Assembly (NCBI GenBank): GCA_945878555.1
Contig: CAMDWI010000006.1
Span: forward strand, 119,751-183,750
From: Klebsiella pneumoniae
GTDB lineage: Bacteria > Pseudomonadota > Gammaproteobacteria > Eutrophobiales > Eutrophobiaceae
Direction: 5' to 3'
Length of the DNA: 64,000 bases
The translations under genes were made by a program, and so were the position numbers. The notes under the pieces are model-generated. The model saw nothing but the letters and a program-made list of their open reading frames with translations. It made no database searches and was not told where the DNA came from. Shown piece after piece: positions 44,976 to 59,900 of the stretch; position 1 is the stretch's first letter, and each line of letters starts with the position of its first letter.

Positions 44976-47900
44976 ATGAGTTCAGAGCAGACGGAAAGCA
45001 CCACCCGCAAGACGGTAAACCTCAAAAACCGTAAAGTGGATGCGCGTCCTGCAACCACCGGTCTGGTTTTAAAGCCGCTGGCCTGGTACATACGCAAGGC
45101 AATCTTCCCGACCAGTCTGTTGTTGACCGCCTCGGCCGCGCTGGCCGGACCGGAAGGCGGCGAAGTCGTCGCCGGTAGCGCCGATATCTCCAGACCCGAC
45201 GCCAATACCACCATTATCAACCAGCAGACGACCAACGTCGCAATCGACTGGACCAATTTCAATATCAACCAGAATGAACTCGTCGAGTTCAACCAGCCGT
45301 CGGTCACCGCCGCCGCGCTGAACCGGATTTATGATCAAAACGCCACGCAGATCTTCGGTAACCTGCGTGCGAACGGCCAGGTCATCCTGCTGAATCCGAA
45401 CGGTGTGTTCTTCAGCCCGACTGCCCGCGTAAATGTGGGATCACTGGTTGCATCCAGTCTGGATCTGAAAACCGAGGATTTCATGTCCGGTCGCTACAGC
45501 TTTTTTGCGCCGGAAAATAAGGAAGGCGGGCTGATTGTCAATCAAGGCCTGCTGCAAGCGGCACAGGGCGGTTCGGTCAATCTGGTCGGTGGTGCGGTAA
45601 GTAATGAAGGTGTGATCCTGGCGACAGCCGGTCAGGTCAATCTGGTGGCAGGCAAGAAGGTCACGATGGATTTTGATGGTGACGGCCTGCTCCAGTTTAC
45701 TGTCGATGAATCTGTACTTGAGAATGCACAACATCTGGATGCGGCTGTTTCGAACACGGGTGAAATCAGCGCAGAGGGCGGCAGTGTTCTGCTTTCCGGC
45801 AGCGCCGCGAAAGACGTATTTACTAACGTTGTTAATAATGAAGGCGTCATCTCCGCTGGCAGGATAGAAAACCGTGGTGGCAAGATCACACTGGTCGCCG
45901 CAGGCGCCTCCAACTCTTTAATTAACACCGGTACGCTTGACGTAACTGCCCAGGGCGGGGACGGCGGTACGATTAATGTCTTGTCCACCGGCACGACACT
46001 GGTCAGCGGCGAGAGTGTGATTACCGCAACTTCCGATACCGGCAAGGGCGGTTCCGTCGAGATAACCGGCGTTAACGTCGGTCTGCTCGATATGTCTGCG
46101 ATTGATGCATCCGGTCTGACCGGCGGTGGCACCGTATTGATTGGCGGTGATTATCAGGGCAATAATCCGGATGTACAGAATGCCAGCGCGACCTACGTGG
46201 GCAAAGATACCAGCATCAATGCAGACGCAACCAGTAATGGTGATGGTGGCAAGGTCATCGTCTGGGGTGATGATGCGACGCGCGCGCATGGCAGTATTTC
46301 GGTAAAGGGTGGTGCAGAGGGCGGTGATGGTGGTTTCATCGAGACCTCCGGTGGATATCTGGATGTTAACGGGATACAGGTAGATGCAACCGCAGAGGCA
46401 GGCAAGGGCGGTGAGTGGCTGCTGGATCCATACAACATCACGATCGATGCCTTCGGACCGGACACGAATGTGAGCGGCGATCCTGACTTCACATCAACAG
46501 GGGATGACGCGATTATCCAGGTCTCCACGATTGAGACACAACTGGATTTGGGTACCAGCGTCACGATTACGACCGGCGCGGGAGGTCTGCAGGATGGCGA
46601 TATTACGTTGGATGCTTTTATCGACAAGCTGGCAGGTGGCGATGCCAGCCTGACGCTGGCCGCGCATAACAATATTGTTTTTAACACCGGTTTTGACATT
46701 ACATCCGGTAGCGGCAGACTATATGTCACGCTGAGCGCGGATCTCGATGGTGATGGCAGCGGCGCCATCGTCATGAATTCCGGTACTTCTATCATCTCGA
46801 ACGGTGGAAACATCCTGCTTGGTGGCGGCGATGCGTTTGGCAGTGGCTATGCCACAGGTAACTCGACTTACCTTGATGGTATCCGGCTGAACAATGCCAT
46901 CCTGAATGCCGGCGCAGGTTCGATTACCTTGCGCGGGCAGGGATACAGTTCCAGCACGTCAGATTTCCCGGTTGGTGTATCGATAACCAGTGGCAGCCAG
47001 CTGATATCGACCACGGGCAATATCGATATCTCGGGAACAGGTGGTGGCGGGCTTGTCAATGAGGCCTATGGTGTCTACATCACCTCTGCCAGTTCGGTTA
47101 CCAGCGATGATGGCAGTATCACAATAAGTGGTGATGGTGGTACCGGTGTCCAGGCAAACATGGGCATCAAGCTTTCGGATGCCACAATAGTTACAACAAA
47201 TGATGGTGCTATTAATATAAACGGTACGGCGTCCACAGGCGGCGGACTCGGCTATCACATAGGTGTGATCATCGAAGTTGCGACAGGCCTGGTGAAATCC
47301 TTTGGTATGGGAACTATCACCATAACCGGTACCGGGGCGGACGGTGGCTCAGCGGGTCATAACGACGGTATCCACATTGCAGAGGCAACAGTAGAGACTT
47401 TTGCCGGCAATATCCTGATGAACGGTACCGGGGCGGTCTCTGTACCTTCCGGCGATTCCGACGGTATAGAAATCTTCAATAGTGGCAAGGTTATATCTGA
47501 TCCGGGACATATTACGCTGAACGGCAGTGCATTGGGCGATGGTTACGGTATCAAGACCTCGACAGGTTCAAACCAGATTGGCAGCTACTCCGGTAATATC
47601 ACCCTGCAGGCGAGCACCGTCAGCGGAACTGACAGCATCCGCCTGTCTGATATGAGTATCACTAACACGAGTGGTTTTGGCAGTCTGGTCTTGCGTCCCG
47701 GGACTGATAGTGTCTCGATTGGTCTGGGGAACGCATCCACCGGTGTATTCAATCTGGATACAACGGATCTAGCCTCGATTGCTGCCGGTTTTGACAAGGT
47801 AATTATCGGTCGTATCCTCGGCACAGGGGCTATCGATATCCAGTCGTTCACCAACCTGAACCAATTCATCATCCAGTCACCGTTGGCTGCGGGTTCAATC

Positions 47901-50900
47901 ACAGTAAACGGGACAGTAACTACAGACGGCTTATTCCTGACGGCTGATTCTATCGTTGTCAACAGCGATATAACCGGTAACAACGGCGTAACTATCGATA
48001 CGCTGGCACTGCGTTTGTCAGCAGATATCATCACTAGCGGTGGCAGCGTTACTTTAACGAATGTTGATACGATTACGCTCGGTGGTGACGTAATCATAGA
48101 TACAGTATTATTTACCAGTGGAGGTGATGTTTTTGCCGAGGGTACCGATATCATCTCTGATGGAGAAGGACTTTACGGCTTATCGATAAATGTCGATGGA
48201 TTTGCGACCGATGGAAATGTCTACCTTGGACAGGTAGGTCAGGGACTTGCAGCAAATCGGCTGGGCTTTTTGGATGTGGTGACGGATACAGGAATCACCT
48301 TCCTGAATGGCCATATTACCACTACGACGGCAGGTGCGCGTCCGGGCGATCTCACCTTCAATAGTAACGTCATCCTCACCCAGAACACGATCTTCGATAC
48401 ATTCGGAGGTGATGCAGACTTTTCGTCCACCCGCTTCAGCAGTTCTTTCAGTGGCCCATATACACTCACGATCAATACACACGATGGTGGTGGCGCAGTA
48501 GCGGCTGGTGATGTCACGTTGTCTACTACAAACAATAACGCCGGCAACTATCTGAGCAGTCTGCTGATAAATACGGCAGATGCCGATGGCGATGGCAACC
48601 TGATATTCGATGATGCAGATGATGCAGGTGTATCCATCGAGCTGGATGATGGTTTATTGCAGTTTACCGGTGGTGTCAGTGACGGTGATGTCATCATCGC
48701 CGAAAATACCTTCATTGATCTGAACCCCGATAATGTGGGTGAATCCGGCCAGATAGAATTCTGGACCAACCAGATCTATGCGTTGTTGGATAATTTAACG
48801 CTGACACTGCGTACAAATTCGATCAGTAATAATGGCGGTGCAATTACGCTGGGACAGATCGGCGATAACGCTGGTGCGAACGCGTTCCTGAAGTCGCTGG
48901 ATATAGACGCACGGGGTGCACTGGCAGATGGTTTGGTCACACTGAATGGTGATGTGGCGGTCAACAATAACGATATCATCCCGAATACAGTCCTCACCAT
49001 AGCGGGTGATATCCGGCTGAACAGTAACGATTCAACTATCTTTAAATTCAGCACGAACCAGGAAGCTGCCCACGCTGGTGGCTCGGTTGATTTGTCCAAC
49101 GCCCGGATCAGCATGACTTCGGGCAGTGTGAACAAGGATCTTGTAATTGATACTGCTGCCTCAGGTGGTTTAATACGAAACGGCGGTACGGTCAGCCTCG
49201 GTGAACTGGGCAATAGTGGTGGCATCTATGTTAACGATTTGACGATAGATACATCTGGTGCATCGACTGGCACAGCGGGCGAACTGAATTTGTCCGGTAA
49301 TATTTTTCTTGATAACGTCAGTACAGATATCCCGGTTATAACCTTAACCGGATTAACTAATGTAGTATTGGGCACCAGTGTTGAAATTGATACTGAACAG
49401 GGCAATGACGCAACCGCCGGTTCGATCGATTTGTCCGGCGTCACCGTTACGGCCACCAGCTCTAATTCCACGCTTACACTCGATACCTCATCGCTTGGTC
49501 TTCAGGCTGGTGACATATCACTTGGATTGTTCAATGCATCCGGTGGTAATTATGTTGGCCATCTGACTGTCCAGGCAGCAGGCGTGATGGGTGGTGATGT
49601 CTCGTTTACTAATCAGGTCACGGTAGATAACAGTGTACAAGTGTCGACTGTCGGATTTGTCAGCCTGGTAGATAATGCGATCACAACGAACAGCGGTTCG
49701 ATCTCCCTGGCAGCAAGCAGTCTGTTCGATGCAGACCTCGGGACCACAGCCTCACTGACGCCCTTTAACGGTCAACTGGATCTTGAGGCATTACTGAATA
49801 TTGGTACGAGCGGTCTTGGTGCGATTGATGTATCCGGTGTAAGTGAACTGTTTATCGATACGCCCGGCAACCTCTATCTCAACAGTGCAGGACCGTCCAC
49901 CTTGACGGAACTGGTCATGCTACTGGATGCGGGTGGTGGTATAGACACCTATTCGATGACCGGTTTTACCGGTTTCACGCTGGGTCTGGCAGACGGCGGT
50001 AGTACACTCGATATAAGCGGCATGACTAGTACCAGCAACCTGGATCTGGCTCTGGTGGAAGAGAGTGGTGATATCCGGCTTGACGATAACGGTATCGGTT
50101 CAATAGCGATTGATTTCTCCGCAGGCGGCGATATTTCGCTGTTTGCCAGAAATGGCAGTATTATTGACCTGGTTACATCCACAGATACCTCTGCCTCACC
50201 AACCAACCTGAAAACCACATCTTCCAGCCAGGTATTCCTGGCGGCACCGAACACAGGTGAATCGATCGGAACCAGCGGTGATGGTGATATCGATATCAGC
50301 GGTACCAGCAATATCGCAACCAACTCTAACACCGTCTTTATAGAATCAGACACGGTTGGCACACCTACGGCATTAAGTTTCATCGTCGACCCGGATATTA
50401 CCGGGGGCGATGATATTGATATCAATATCAGTACAGGTACGCTGACCATTATCATCGATGAAACAGACAGCGCTGGTTGCACCTTCGGTAGTACCTGTGT
50501 GCTCGATGTTGAAAATGGCGGGAATGACTTTGATTTCAGTCTGGTCGCATTGACAGGCGATATTATCGTCACCTCCAGTGCGATCAAGGATATTGGTATT
50601 GGTAATGTGGCGCTGAACACGATTGCTGGTGATATCGTGCTGAACAATGATGCAATCGCAACGAACGGTCCAATCTCGCTGACTGCAGAAGATGGTGGAA
50701 TCACACTCGGTCTGGACGCCATTGTGGCGGGGGATAACCTTGTCAGTCTGGAAGCAGAGAACGCGATTACCCGTTCTGTAGCCGGTACAAACATCTGGGC
50801 CGGGACGACCGTGGCAGGACAGGTGCAGTTACGAGGTGCAGGCATAGGCACTGTTACCGAAGCATTAGGTATACACCACAACGGATTTGCCGAAATCTCA

Positions 50901-53900
50901 CTGGACCTGTCCAGACAGGACAACGGCGAAATCAATCTGGCGATTGCCGGCGAAGCAACGATCAACACGTTCAACAGCGCTGGTAGCGGTGATACCACGA
51001 TCACGGCAACCGATCAGATCACCGTCAATACGAATATGTTCCAACTGGGCGATATCACGCTGACGGCAATAGAGTCTGTGGGTGCGGGCAATGATATCCA
51101 GATTAACAATAACGTGCAGTCGCTCGGCGGCAGTATCCTGTTACAGGCTGGCGATGATATTACCGTGAATACCAGTGCCAACGTGCAGGCAAGTAGTGCA
51201 CTGGGCAGTATCGCGCTGTACGCCGGTTATCTGGATACAGACGCGCTTGGCGATATAACAACGAATGCGACAACTGTAATATCGAGCAATGCTGTTGCGA
51301 ACAACGAAGCGATAATATTCAGTGCATTCGATATCCATCTGGATCCCGGGTCATTTGTCCAGACTAACGGCTCGGGCGGTGGCATCAGTCTGTATACCGC
51401 CGACAACATCTCGAACATGACGATAGGCCTGAACACAGAAGTGGGTGGTACGGCAGGATTCGAGCTGGAGGATGCAGAACTGTCAGTCCTGAGCGGCTGG
51501 GAGACATTAACGATAGGCAAGTCCGGCTTTCAGGCAGGCAATGTTTATGTAGTCACATTAGACACCAGTATATTTAATGTTGACCTCATCATAAATGCAG
51601 ATGGCGGTGCCAGCGGTGCCGATATCCTGCTGGATGATGATGCGGACGCGGATTTTGGAACCGCCGGTCCGGCGATCAATCTGTCTTTGGGCGGTAATAT
51701 TACGCTGAATGCCGATGGCAATATTCATGCTTATGATGTCGAGATATTTCCATTCTTCTCCGGCACTGAACGTGCCGCGAATACCATTTCAGAATTTTAC
51801 ACATCCGGATTCGGCACAATCACGCTGAATGCGAGCGGTGATATCGGTATATCGAATGACAGTCTGACAGTCGGTGACATCCAGTTCAGCAACGGCCAGT
51901 CCGGCGTGTCGATGAATACCGACGGAGGAATAGAGATTGTCACTCTAGGTGACCTTGAGCTGCAAACAGTCACAGCGAATGACCTGATCAAGATTACTGT
52001 TTATGACGGGACCACCAGCGAATTTCTGCTTAGTGGCAATATCACCACAGTCAACGAAGGCATAGACATACGTGCGAATGACAACCTGACCGTGGGCGCG
52101 GGTGTCACGCTGAATGCCGGTACTGGTAGTATGCTACTGCTGACCGATGCCAATACCAATGGTTCAGGCACGCTGTTTGTCAACTCCGGTGCGACACTGA
52201 CCTCGGGCAAGATCGGTGATGTTGCCATTCGTCTGCAGGCAAATGATATAGAGATAAATGAACTTGGTGGTACCTCGGTTGCAGCGACTGGACTGGGTGG
52301 AGGTATAGTTGTCATCGGTACTGTGGGTGTAGAAACTATCGAAATCGGCGGAACCGGCACTGCATCGGATATCACTATTTCCGATGCCGAGTTTGACCGG
52401 TTTACCCAGTTTGATTTTTTCCGGGTTGGTCAAAGTGGGGTACAAACAGGAAATATCACGCTATCGACCTTGAATCATTCGAGCGTGAATGATGCCCAGA
52501 TTATCGCGGCTAATGATGGTGGTGGCAGCGTCATCCTGAATGATCAGGGAATATCAACTGCGCTTGATGCAGGTTCGGGTGTCATCTCGCTTCAGGCCGG
52601 TACCGGCGGTATCCAGTCTGCCAACCTGAATGGTATTGCTGAAATTGCGACGACCGGGGCTTCGGTCAGTTTGAGTTCGACCGGCAGTATCGGCGGGGTC
52701 AGTGCAATCGAATTCGCCCACAATGCCATTACAACAGAACAGGTTGTTTTTGTGAGCGCCTCAACCGATGTATATATAGATGGCCTGGGCGATTTGACAC
52801 TACAGACAGTGAACTCGACCGGTGACCTTGAGATATACAGTGGAACGTCCGGTTCGCCCGGGACCGGTCTGTTGACGCTGAAAGGCATTATGAATGTGGC
52901 ACAGGACACCTATATCAATTCTTCAAACGGTGTTGACCAGTCGCTTACTTCTGCGCTGAATACATTAAGTCTTGGTCTGCAAGGAACCGGTGACTTTAAC
53001 CTGAGTGGCCTTAATGATGTGACCACGTTGGCCGCCAATATCAACGGTAATCTGTCCTATAACGAAGATGGTAGTCTGGATAATGGCTTTTCGCTTGATG
53101 TGATGACCCATTTTAGTGGGTTCATTACTGACCTGACAGCTACCAATCTGATCAGCCTGACATCTGATGGACTGTTAAACCAGTCTGTGGCCAGTGGCCA
53201 GATATTTGTGCAGCAGTTGTTGTTGTTTGGTACGGATATCCAGCTTGATGCGATAAACGATGTAAACCAGCTGGCGGGCTCGGTTACCACTGATATTTAT
53301 TTCAATGATGCCAATGGCTTTACCTTGTCCAGCATATCGGGCACCGACGGATTAAGCAGTAGCGGTAATATTACACTGGAGTCCGGCGGACTGGTTGATC
53401 AGACCCCGACTACCGGTCTGCTGTCCGCACTGGGTGTTGCCTTACTCGGCAGCGGCTCCTACGCCTTGACCGAGACCGGTAATGACTTTAACAGCCTTGC
53501 CGCCAATGTGACCGGCAATATCAGTATTGCCGATGCAGATGATTTCACGCTCGAAACAGTTGATATAACGAGCGACCTTACCAGTGCAGGTACGATTACG
53601 CTACGGGCACAGTCTGGATCAATCACACAGAATTCAATCACCGGTGAAATTTTTGCAAATAGTCTGGAGTTGCTGGGCGGTACCAGCTACGCCCTGGATC
53701 TGGGTGCCAATATTGTTAATACCCTGGCAGCCGATATAACCGGTATATCAGGTTTGAGATACGTCAATGCCGACGACCTGACTGTAGGCGCTGCTGGAGC
53801 TACTGCTGGACTGTCTGTGCTGGACCTGGAGTTGACGGTCATTGGCAATCTTACGATCAGCGAAGATATTGACGTGCTGTCTGCCGGCGGCGCGAATATC

Positions 53901-56900
53901 CTGACGCAGGATTCCGGCAGTACGGACGATGATATTCTCATCAATAATAATGCAATAGTCACATTAAACTCAGCGACCAATGCTGGCATGGATTTGTTTG
54001 CCGCTGATAGCTTGCTGTTCGATAGCGGCAGTATCGTTACGACCGGTGGTGGTATACACGGTGTCTCGCTGTTATCCAACAATGATGGAAGTTTGGACTT
54101 TTCAACCGGTAAGGTTGAGCAGACGGGTTCCACAGTCAGTGTTACCACGAACACGCTCTCTATTAGTTCCGGTCAGGGTATAGGTACAGCTTTATTCAAT
54201 TTACAGACAGCGGTAGATGAACTAGAGGTAACCAATAGCGAGTTTGATGTATTTATAACCGAAGCCGACGATGTCACCCTCGTCAATTTCTTCGAGAATA
54301 ATGCCTTCACGATAAATGGATTGAGCCTGATCACACTGGATGGTGATATCGATACCGGGACGGTCGATGTAAATAATGGCTTCGGTTCAATCACGCTGGA
54401 TGCCCGTGATGCGTCCCTTACCGGGGCGACCCTGACTATCGGTTCAGGCGGAATTAGTGCTGCAGTGGACGTATTTCTTTACGGTGCTGATGGTGTAGAC
54501 CTCAGCAACGTATCTACAAGTAATTCTGTCACGATTGATGCAGACCGTGATCTGGATAACATCGGTGCGTTGACCAGCAATACCTCCTTGCTCGGTATTA
54601 CTACAAATGACCTGATCATTGATGCCGCCACTGGCGTGACTGTGTACACAGAAGTCGACACTATCGATATTGATAATACGGATTCTGGCGCGATCTCTGT
54701 TTTTGAGAGCACACTGATCGATATTCTGAATATCAGCCAGGGCAGTGGCGCAGGTTCTGTGTCGGTCGTGGCCAGTGATATTGATTTGCAGGACAACGCC
54801 ATTGTAGCGAATAACAACGATGTTAGCCTGTGGGCGGTGACAGGTAGTATTACTGATTCTGATGCTGGTTCGGTTTCGTTAATCGATACCACCGGTCAGG
54901 TGACCTTGAAGGCGGGCGATTCAGCCGGTTTGGGTGACGGGATAGACCTGACGAATGTGACCGGCCTGGTCATTGATGTGGTCAATAACTTTAATGTGAA
55001 CAGTACTAACCTCTCGGTATTGACCGACCTGTCTATCACACTGGATTCGAGTGCAGCAGTTAATACCTATGCATTAACCGGATTTGACAGCGGCCTGGTC
55101 ATATCTGATGGTGTTGAACTGGATGACTCGACCGGAGATCTGATCATCTCGAATATCAGCAGTACGTCAGCGCTGAATATCGCTATCACCAATACGGGTG
55201 GTGGCATACGGCTGGATGAAGAGAGCGCAGGTGGTGCAGCGATCGATCTCGCCGCAGCGGGCGGTAATATTACTCTGACCTCTACGCTGGGTGATATCCT
55301 TGATAATAATACCCCGGGTACGGAAGATGCGCCAACGCTGGATGCAAACCTGATAACAAATGCAGGCAGTTCGGTTAGTTTGAATGCACCTGGTAATTCA
55401 GTTGGTACAAATCCGGCAGTCACTAGTGGTGATATAGATGTTAGCGGTACAGGTAACCTCGCCGTCAACGCAGCCTTCTCCAGTCTGGGACTGGATGTCA
55501 GTCTGACCAGCCTCGCGCTGACATTCGATCCTTTCGCTGATACAGTAAATTTCCAGCTCAGTGGCGCAACCACGATCAATATTGACGAGGCCTGTTCGGC
55601 AGGTGATGTCTGTATTAATGAAGTGGACAACGGCGGAAGTGATTTTGACTTCAGCCTGACCGCCAGCAGTGGAAATATTGTGCTGGATGACAGTTCCGGT
55701 CTCGGCGGTATCGCCAATATAGGTAATGGTAATGTCACACTGACGTCCATGGCCGGTGCGATACTGGACGGCGACGCCGATGCAGATATCAATATCGCCA
55801 CGGGCGGCACGATTACGCTGTCAGCCTTCGGTGGTATCGGTTCGATGGCGAATGCGCTGAACATTCAGGATACAGGTACACCTGTGGACGGGATCAACCT
55901 CGACCTGACCCGTACCGGTATTGGTGATATCAATCTGGATATTATTGGCGATACCACTATTACAGGCTTTAACAGTAACGGCTTTTCCGGTTCTACTGCA
56001 TTTGTAACTCATAGCTCGTTTACCTTCGGCTTCGATATGATACAGCCGGGTGATATCAGTATCACCACGAATGAAGGCGTGGACGCTACTGATGATATTA
56101 CTGTCAATGCAGGATTTGAGGTCAGGTCGACAGGTGGAAATGTCACCTTTAATTCGGCTGATGATATTGTGATCAATTCCGGTGTCAGTGGTGCTGATCA
56201 GACGATCGTCGAGTCTACATTCGCCACAGGCAAGGTCAGCCTGAGTGCAGGTGTCGGTGATACCGATAATGTCGGTGATATATCGGTGGGTGCGAATGAT
56301 GTAATCATAAGTTCTTTCGATTCTGCTCAGGACGCATTGACGCTGAAGGCACTTACAATTGCTCTCGGAACCGGCGGCAACTCGGTTATCAAGGCGGTGC
56401 ACCCGGCTGGTGGAATTCGCCTCTTTACTTCTGGAGCACTGAGTGCCGCCGATGGCACTACGGCTATTAACATCGGAACGATAGGTGGTGCCGGTGGTTT
56501 TGAACTGACCGATGCCGAGTTTGCAGTGCTGAACGATTATAACTCGCTGATCATCGGTGAACAGGGCGTGCAGTCCGGTGACATCCTGATCGAGACGCTT
56601 GTGCTCGGAGATACCACCGCCTCAGTTGTTGAAATCAATGCTGACTTTACCGGCGGTGGAGTTACGTTGAATGATGATATCTTGAACACACCGGCCACAG
56701 CACTGGATACCGGTGGTGCAGCGGATGTGATTGTCCGTGCGGATACGGATGGAATCAATGCCTTTAGCGCAACAAATGGATTTGCAGAAATTGCAACAAC
56801 AGGAACGATCACATTTGAATCAGACGGTGCGATAGGTACATCAACCAACCGTATCCAGTTCGCTGCCAATACCGGCTTTGTCGATATCAACACCTCAGAC

Positions 56901-59900
56901 GATGCTATTTTCCTGAATGGACTGGGTGATCTGACGCTGGGCGTCATCAATACGGATAGTGGTACCGGTGCCAGTCTGGATGTCAGCCAGGTATCCTTGT
57001 CTACGCTGACTACCGCAGGTGGAGTGACACTCGGCTCAGGCGGATTCACATTCGAAGCAGATAATATTGATTTAACTGTCAGCTTGTCCGGTACAGGCGC
57101 CGTAAACTTGCGGCCAACATCCGATACGAGATCGATCGGTATCGGTGGCGGTGCGGGTGCATTGGATATCAGCGCTGCGGATTTGGGCAATATCACCGAT
57201 GGATTCTCCAGTATCACCATCGGCAGGGTAACCGGCACGCATACGATAATTGTAAATGCCATTACAGTGCTTGACCCGTTGAACATCCAGACGCCTTCAG
57301 GTGGCTCGATTACAGTCGATGGTACCTTGACCGGAAATGATAACGCCTCGGTCACGCTTACCGGTGCTACGACACTAAATGCCGATATCTTTACCAATGA
57401 TAATGCAGTGACAATTACTGGCAACGTCTTGCTGGATACGGACAATGCGGTTGTTGTTGATACTGATGCAACCGGAACCGGAGGTGCGATTACTATCAAC
57501 GGTACGATTAATGATACCGGTGTGGCGAGCAGTCTGGAATTGATTGCAGCTACAGCTACTGTAGACCTGACCGGTACCGTTGGTAACTTGACCGCAATTA
57601 CCTCACTGACAGTGACCAGTGCAAGTCAGACCGATCTTGATGGTGTAACAGCGAACAGTATAGATATCATCTCAACAGACATAAACCTGAATGGCACTCA
57701 ATACACAGCCTTGTCGGGCAATATCGAACTGAACGGTGATGTGGTACTGACTACGGATGTGACTATCGACAGTAGCGGTAATGACGGTGATATCGCGGTT
57801 AGCGGTACGCTGGATGGCGATGGTGCTGGTCCGTGGGATCTGACTCTTGATGCCGGGGCAGGTATCATCACCCTGGCGGGTGATACAGGCCTGCTGGATG
57901 CATTAAGGAATTTTGCGGTAATTAACGCGGGCACGGCAACTTTCGCATCAATTGTTGCCGATGATATCGACGTACAGGCCACGGCGATTACCTTGTCCGG
58001 CGCCCAGTATGTCGCGGATAATGGAAATGCCAGTTTTGATGGTGATGTACAACTGACCACCGATGTGTCGGTTGATAGCAGCAATAATAACGGCAATATC
58101 ACGTTTACCGGGACTGTCGAGGGTGATGGTGGCGGTCCGTGGAACGTCTCACTGGATGCCGGTACTGGAAATGTCGATTTACTGGGTGATGCAGGCCTGG
58201 TTCAGATACTGGAGACATTGACAGTTTCTGCAGCAACCCAGATTAACCTGGAACGCGTGCGGACCAATACAAACCTGTCCGTAACCGGATCAGACATTAA
58301 TCTGCACGGCAGTACCTACCAGAGTAATGACGGTGCTATCAGCTTTACCGGTGCGGTCGACTTGCATGGTGCAACCACAAGTGTGGACAGTGATGCTAAT
58401 AATGATGCGACGGACGGTAATATCAGCTTCAGCTCTACGGTTAACGGTGCCACTGCGCTGACACTGGACGCCGACACAGCGACAGTGACGATAACGAATG
58501 CAGCGGGTGGGACCACTCCGCTGACCAGTCTGACCGTAGCCGCCGCTTCGCAGATAGACCTGAATAACATCACAACAACCGGGTTACAGTCCTATATCGG
58601 TACGAACATCGACCTGAACGGGACGACATACACCTCAAGCACCGCAGCGATCAGCTTCAACGGTAGTGTGGATCTGGATGCAGGCGCGGTGACGACGGTA
58701 ACCAGCGGTGGTGGCGCAGGTGACGATATCAGTTTCAGTTCGACGATTGATGATGCAGCAAGCGACACGACATTAAGCCTGCAGGCGGGTGCATCAGGTA
58801 ATGTGACGGTTAGCAATACGATCGGTAACACAAATGCAATTGCGGGACTGGATATCGATGGAAACGATATTTCGATAGGGGATATCGGTGGTGCGGCAGC
58901 GGGTGTAATTGGAACCACAGATGTAAATGCAACAAACCAGGTGACCTTTACCGGTACTAACTACCGTACAAATCAGGCGACATATACTGCCGCTTCAGGC
59001 AGCAACCTGCTGGTTAACGCCGGTGCCACGACCAGTTTCCTGTCGAGCGATGATGCGATCAGTTTCAACACGTCCAGTCTGTTGCTGGCCGATGGCAGTG
59101 ACCTGGTCATTACCTCTGCCGGTGGAGCTATCACCACGCAGGGTATCCTTGGTACCAGCGACGAAGATGTGACCATCAGTTCTGTTGGCGGTACGGCAAA
59201 TACGATCAGTGTCGGTGCCATAGGCAATGTAAACGGCATTAATACCGTAACATTGACGGCGGATACCTCGACAACATTGAATGGCAACATCACCACATCA
59301 GATGCCGCCGGTAATACCGTCGGGATCACTGGCCCAGTCATACTTGGGGCGAATATCAGTATCAACACGGATAATGCCACCAATGATGGCGCAGTCAGCC
59401 TGAGCGGCGGAACGCTGAATGCAGACAACGCCACGAATAACCGCACACTGACAGTAACATCGGGGACAGCAACAACCCAATTCCAGGGGGCGATAGGCCA
59501 GACACAAGCCCTGGCTGATCTGGATGTCACTGCAGGACTGATCCAGTTCGCCAACAACATACGTGTAGATGCCGGTGGCGGTAATACCGCGACATTTACC
59601 GGTCCGCTGCAGTTGCTCGGCAATATCGAAATAGATACGGATGGTGCAGCCGATAATAATGTTGTGTTCACCTCGACCATCAATGCGACCAGTCAGGGTG
59701 AAGAAACGCTCACCATCGTCGCTGGTGCGGGCGATGTGACATTCAGTAATGCACTTGGTGATACAACAGCGCTGGGTGGTCTGACGGTAACTTCAGCGGA
59801 TGTCACAACGATCGGTGCCAATATATCTACCGACGGTGCAGGTACTGGCACCGGTAATATCAACCTGTCGGGTACGACTTCACTGGATTTCGCTGATTCG

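Noticed and set aside
49949..51004. A 351-codon open frame on the minus strand, and similar ones across 45-64 kb (e.g. 56537-57499, 60977-61822)
   Set aside because: Their products are Ser/Val/Pro/Ile-rich without domains, and the plus strand codes the exoprotein continuously through them. They are antisense shadows.
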